NCBI GenBank assembly: GCA_024760905.1
Contig: CM045729.1
Coordinates: 62,615,080-62,679,079 of the forward strand
Reading direction: 5' to 3'
Source of the DNA: Plotosus lineatus
Taxonomy: Eukaryota > Chordata > Actinopteri > Siluriformes > Plotosidae
Length of the DNA stretch: 64,000 bases
Shown here: piece by piece, positions 62,253-64,000 of the stretch
How positions within the stretch are numbered: position 1 is the first letter of the stretch
Layout: each line of letters starts with the position of its first letter
Made by a program: the position numbers and the translations under genes
The notes under the pieces: generated by a model
The model's input: only the letters and a program-made list of their open reading frames with translations
What the model was told of the DNA's origin: nothing
Databases searched by the model: none

Positions 62253-64000
62253 TAATGCAGCCATGAGGTGGGGGGGCACTAACCAGCGTCTCTCCCCCTC
62301 ATGCCGGTCCCAAGCCTGGAGAAATGCAGAGGGTTGTGTCAGGAAGGGCATCCGACGTAAAACCAATGCCAATTATTGATGATGCAAATCAAAAGTATTA
62401 CCTCCATACCGGATTGGTCGAGGCCCGGGTTAACAACGACCGCCATCAGTGCTGTCAATCAACAGGGTGCTGATGGAAATTGGACTACTGTTGGTCGAAG
62501 ACGTCGAAGAAGGAGAGGTGGGAGGCGTGTCCGTAGGCAGAGAGAGAAGAGGAAAGGCATGAGTCTAGGACTGAGAGTGGGGACTTTGAATGTTGGAACT
62601 ATGCACAGAAAAGGTAGAGAGCTGGTTGACATGATGCAGAGGAGGAAGGTGGACATACTGTGTGTTCAGGAGACCAGGTGGAAAGGTAGCAAAGCTAAAA
62701 GCTTAGGAGCAGGGTTTAAGCTATTTTATCACGGTGTGGATGGGAAGAGAAATGGAGTCGGAGTCATCTTGAAGGAGGAGTTTGTCAGGAATGTTCTAGA
62801 AGCGAAAAGAGTGTCAGACAGAGTGATGAGTCTCAAGTTAGAAATTGAAGGTGTAATGCTCAATGTTGTTAGTGCTTATGCCCCACAGGCAGGATGTGAG
62901 CTAGAAGAGAAGGAGAGATTCTGGAGTGACTTAGATGAAGTGATGCAGAGTACCCCCAGAGGTGAAAGAGTGGTCATTGGTGCAGACTTCAATGGACATG
63001 TTGGGGCAGGCAACAGAGGGGACGAGGAAGTGATGGGCAGGTTTGGTATCCAGGACAGGAACGCAGAAGAACAGATGTTGATAGATTTTGCAAAAAGGAT
63101 GGAAATGGCTGTGGTGAATACTTTCTTTGAGAAGAAACAGGAGCATAGGGTGACTTATGAAAGTGGAGGTAGGCGCACACAGGTAGACTACATCTTGTGT
63201 AGGCGATGTAATTTGAAGGAAGTCAGTGACTGCAAAGTCATCGTGGGTGAGAGTGTTGCCAAACAGCATAGGATGGTGGTGTGCAGGATGACTCTGATGG
63301 TGAGAAAGGTGAAAAAGGCAAAGGCAGAGCAGAAGACAAAGTGGTGGAAGCTGAAAAAGGAAGAGTGTCGTGTTGTCTTCAAGGAGGAGTTGAAACAGGC
63401 TTTGGGTGGCCAGGAAGTGCTTCCAAATGACTGGACAACCACAGCAAATGTGATCAGGGACACAGGTAGGAGAGTACTTGGTGTGTCCTCTGGAAGGAAA
63501 GTAGATAAGGAGACTTGGTGGTGGAATGAGGAAGTGCAGGAGTGTGTACAAAGGAAAAGGTTAGCCAAGAAGAAGTGGGACATTGAGAGGACCGAAGAGA
63601 GTAAACAGGAGTACAGGGAGACACAGCGTAAGGTGAAAGTAGCAGTGGCTAAGGCCAAACAGAGGGCGTATGATGACTTGTATGATAGGTTAGATAGTAA
63701 AGAGGGAGAAAATGATCTATACAGGTTGGCACAGCAGAGAAATAGAGATGGGAAGGACGTGCAGCAAGTTAGATTGATAAAGGACAGAGAGGGAACTGTA
63801 TTGACTAATGACAGAAGTGTGCTGGGAAGATGGAAAGAGTACTTTGAAGAGCTGATGAATGAGGAAAATGAGAGAGAAAAAGAGTAGAAGAGGTAACCAT
63901 TGAGGAGCAGGATGTAGCAAAGATCAGTAAGGGTGAAGTGAGAAGGGCATTGAAGAGGATGAAGAATGGAAAGGCAGTTGGTCCTGATGATATACCTGTG
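62253..64000 (+). mobile_element. Young RTE-like LINE, running off the window
   Basis: It begins aatgcagccatgaggtgggg after the (TA)n, the same start as the full-length copy at 37347-40443 (minus). The 5' untranslated region includes gggttgtgtcaggaagggca and tccgacgtaaaacc, also found in SINE tails. The coding region follows, with endonuclease and the start of the reverse transcriptase (KNGKAVGPDDIPV at the window end). The copy could be full length, but its 3' part lies outside. Confidence 0.92.
62376..63887 (+). CDS. LINE protein: endonuclease plus linker, frame ends at a one-base deletion
   Basis: This 503-codon frame encodes the APE-type endonuclease that nicks target DNA for reverse transcription. 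A basic N-terminus ([20 protein letters not shown]) is followed by [15 protein letters not shown] at 62559, the likelier original start. Active-site motifs are all present: [47 protein letters not shown] and [11 protein letters not shown] basic linker ([19 protein letters not shown]) and [17 protein letters not shown] follow. The frame stops after NEENEREKE because an A-run of five bases (63877-63881) replaces the six seen in the sister copy. In the next frame the protein continues with [20 protein letters not shown]. The start codon upstream of 62559 is ambiguous. Confidence 0.9.
   Translation: MMMQIKSITSIPDWSRPGLTTTAISAVNQQGADGNWTTVGRRRRRRRGGRRVRRQREKRKGMSLGLRVGTLNVGTMHRKGRELVDMMQRRKVDILCVQETRWKGSKAKSLGAGFKLFYHGVDGKRNGVGVILKEEFVRNVLEAKRVSDRVMSLKLEIEGVMLNVVSAYAPQAGCELEEKERFWSDLDEVMQSTPRGERVVIGADFNGHVGAGNRGDEEVMGRFGIQDRNAEEQMLIDFAKRMEMAVVNTFFEKKQEHRVTYESGGRRTQVDYILCRRCNLKEVSDCKVIVGESVAKQHRMVVCRMTLMVRKVKKAKAEQKTKWWKLKKEECRVVFKEELKQALGGQEVLPNDWTTTANVIRDTGRRVLGVSSGRKVDKETWWWNEEVQECVQRKRLAKKKWDIERTEESKQEYRETQRKVKVAVAKAKQRAYDDLYDRLDSKEGENDLYRLAQQRNRDGKDVQQVRLIKDREGTVLTNDRSVLGRWKEYFEELMNEENEREKE

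Noticed and set aside
62931..63658. Minus-strand ORFs of 156 and 206 codons opposite the right-edge LINE
   Set aside because: They are the same antisense shadows as in the other LINE copy. The plus strand has the endonuclease motifs.

Overview
This window looks like gene-poor, repeat-saturated DNA of a ray-finned fish. The evidence is the repeat content. There are Rex3-type RTE LINEs, a second RTE-like LINE with a typical fish protein, an L1, Tc1 elements, hAT and Tigger (pogo) elements, a PIF/Harbinger relic, and at least three tRNA-headed SINE families with L2-like or RTE-like 3' tails. Long (CA)n, (GA)n, (TA)n and (AAT)n arrays are also frequent. I found no convincing host gene, rRNA, true tRNA, CRISPR array or bacterial-type operon. 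Most open reading frames are either translations of dinucleotide repeats or antisense shadows of LINE proteins.

Layout. 0-3 kb: an internally deleted Rex3 copy facing an inverted Rex3 3' end, then a Tigger-derived element carrying a SINE. 4-13 kb: SINE copies, large microsatellites and a decayed Tc1 with ~200-bp inverted repeats. 14-20 kb: Rex3 reverse transcriptase, a Harbinger relic, and a chain of Tigger-type elements, one with an internal ~373-bp duplication. 20-24 kb: a small hAT, SINEs and unassigned sequence. 24-29 kb: an L1 relic split by SINEs and a Rex3 fragment. 30-35 kb: a hAT relic, two Tc1 relics and a 270-bp (TA)n tract. 36-42 kb: a TTAA-flanked small DNA element, then an old RTE-like LINE split by a younger full-length LINE with a 19-bp target duplication. 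43-46 kb: a 2.8-kb hAT holding a truncated LINE and a Tigger-type element. 47-57 kb: Tigger pieces, a hAT derivative in a 168-bp direct repeat, and a cluster of same-strand SINEs. 57-64 kb: a hAT, several small TA-flanked DNA elements, a Tigger copy with a transposase N-terminus, and at the right edge a young RTE-like LINE with a 503-aa endonuclease-containing ORF that runs off the window.

How the parts relate. The LINEs are the likely source of SINE mobility. One SINE head/body occurs with two different LINE-derived tails, and one of those tails joins a piece of the RTE LINE 5' UTR to its 3' end. The many short 'cagtggtacctc'-type elements keep a helix-turn-helix remnant and so appear to derive from Tigger transposons. 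Coordinates of old, diverged elements are approximate; those with target-site duplications are accurate to a few bases.
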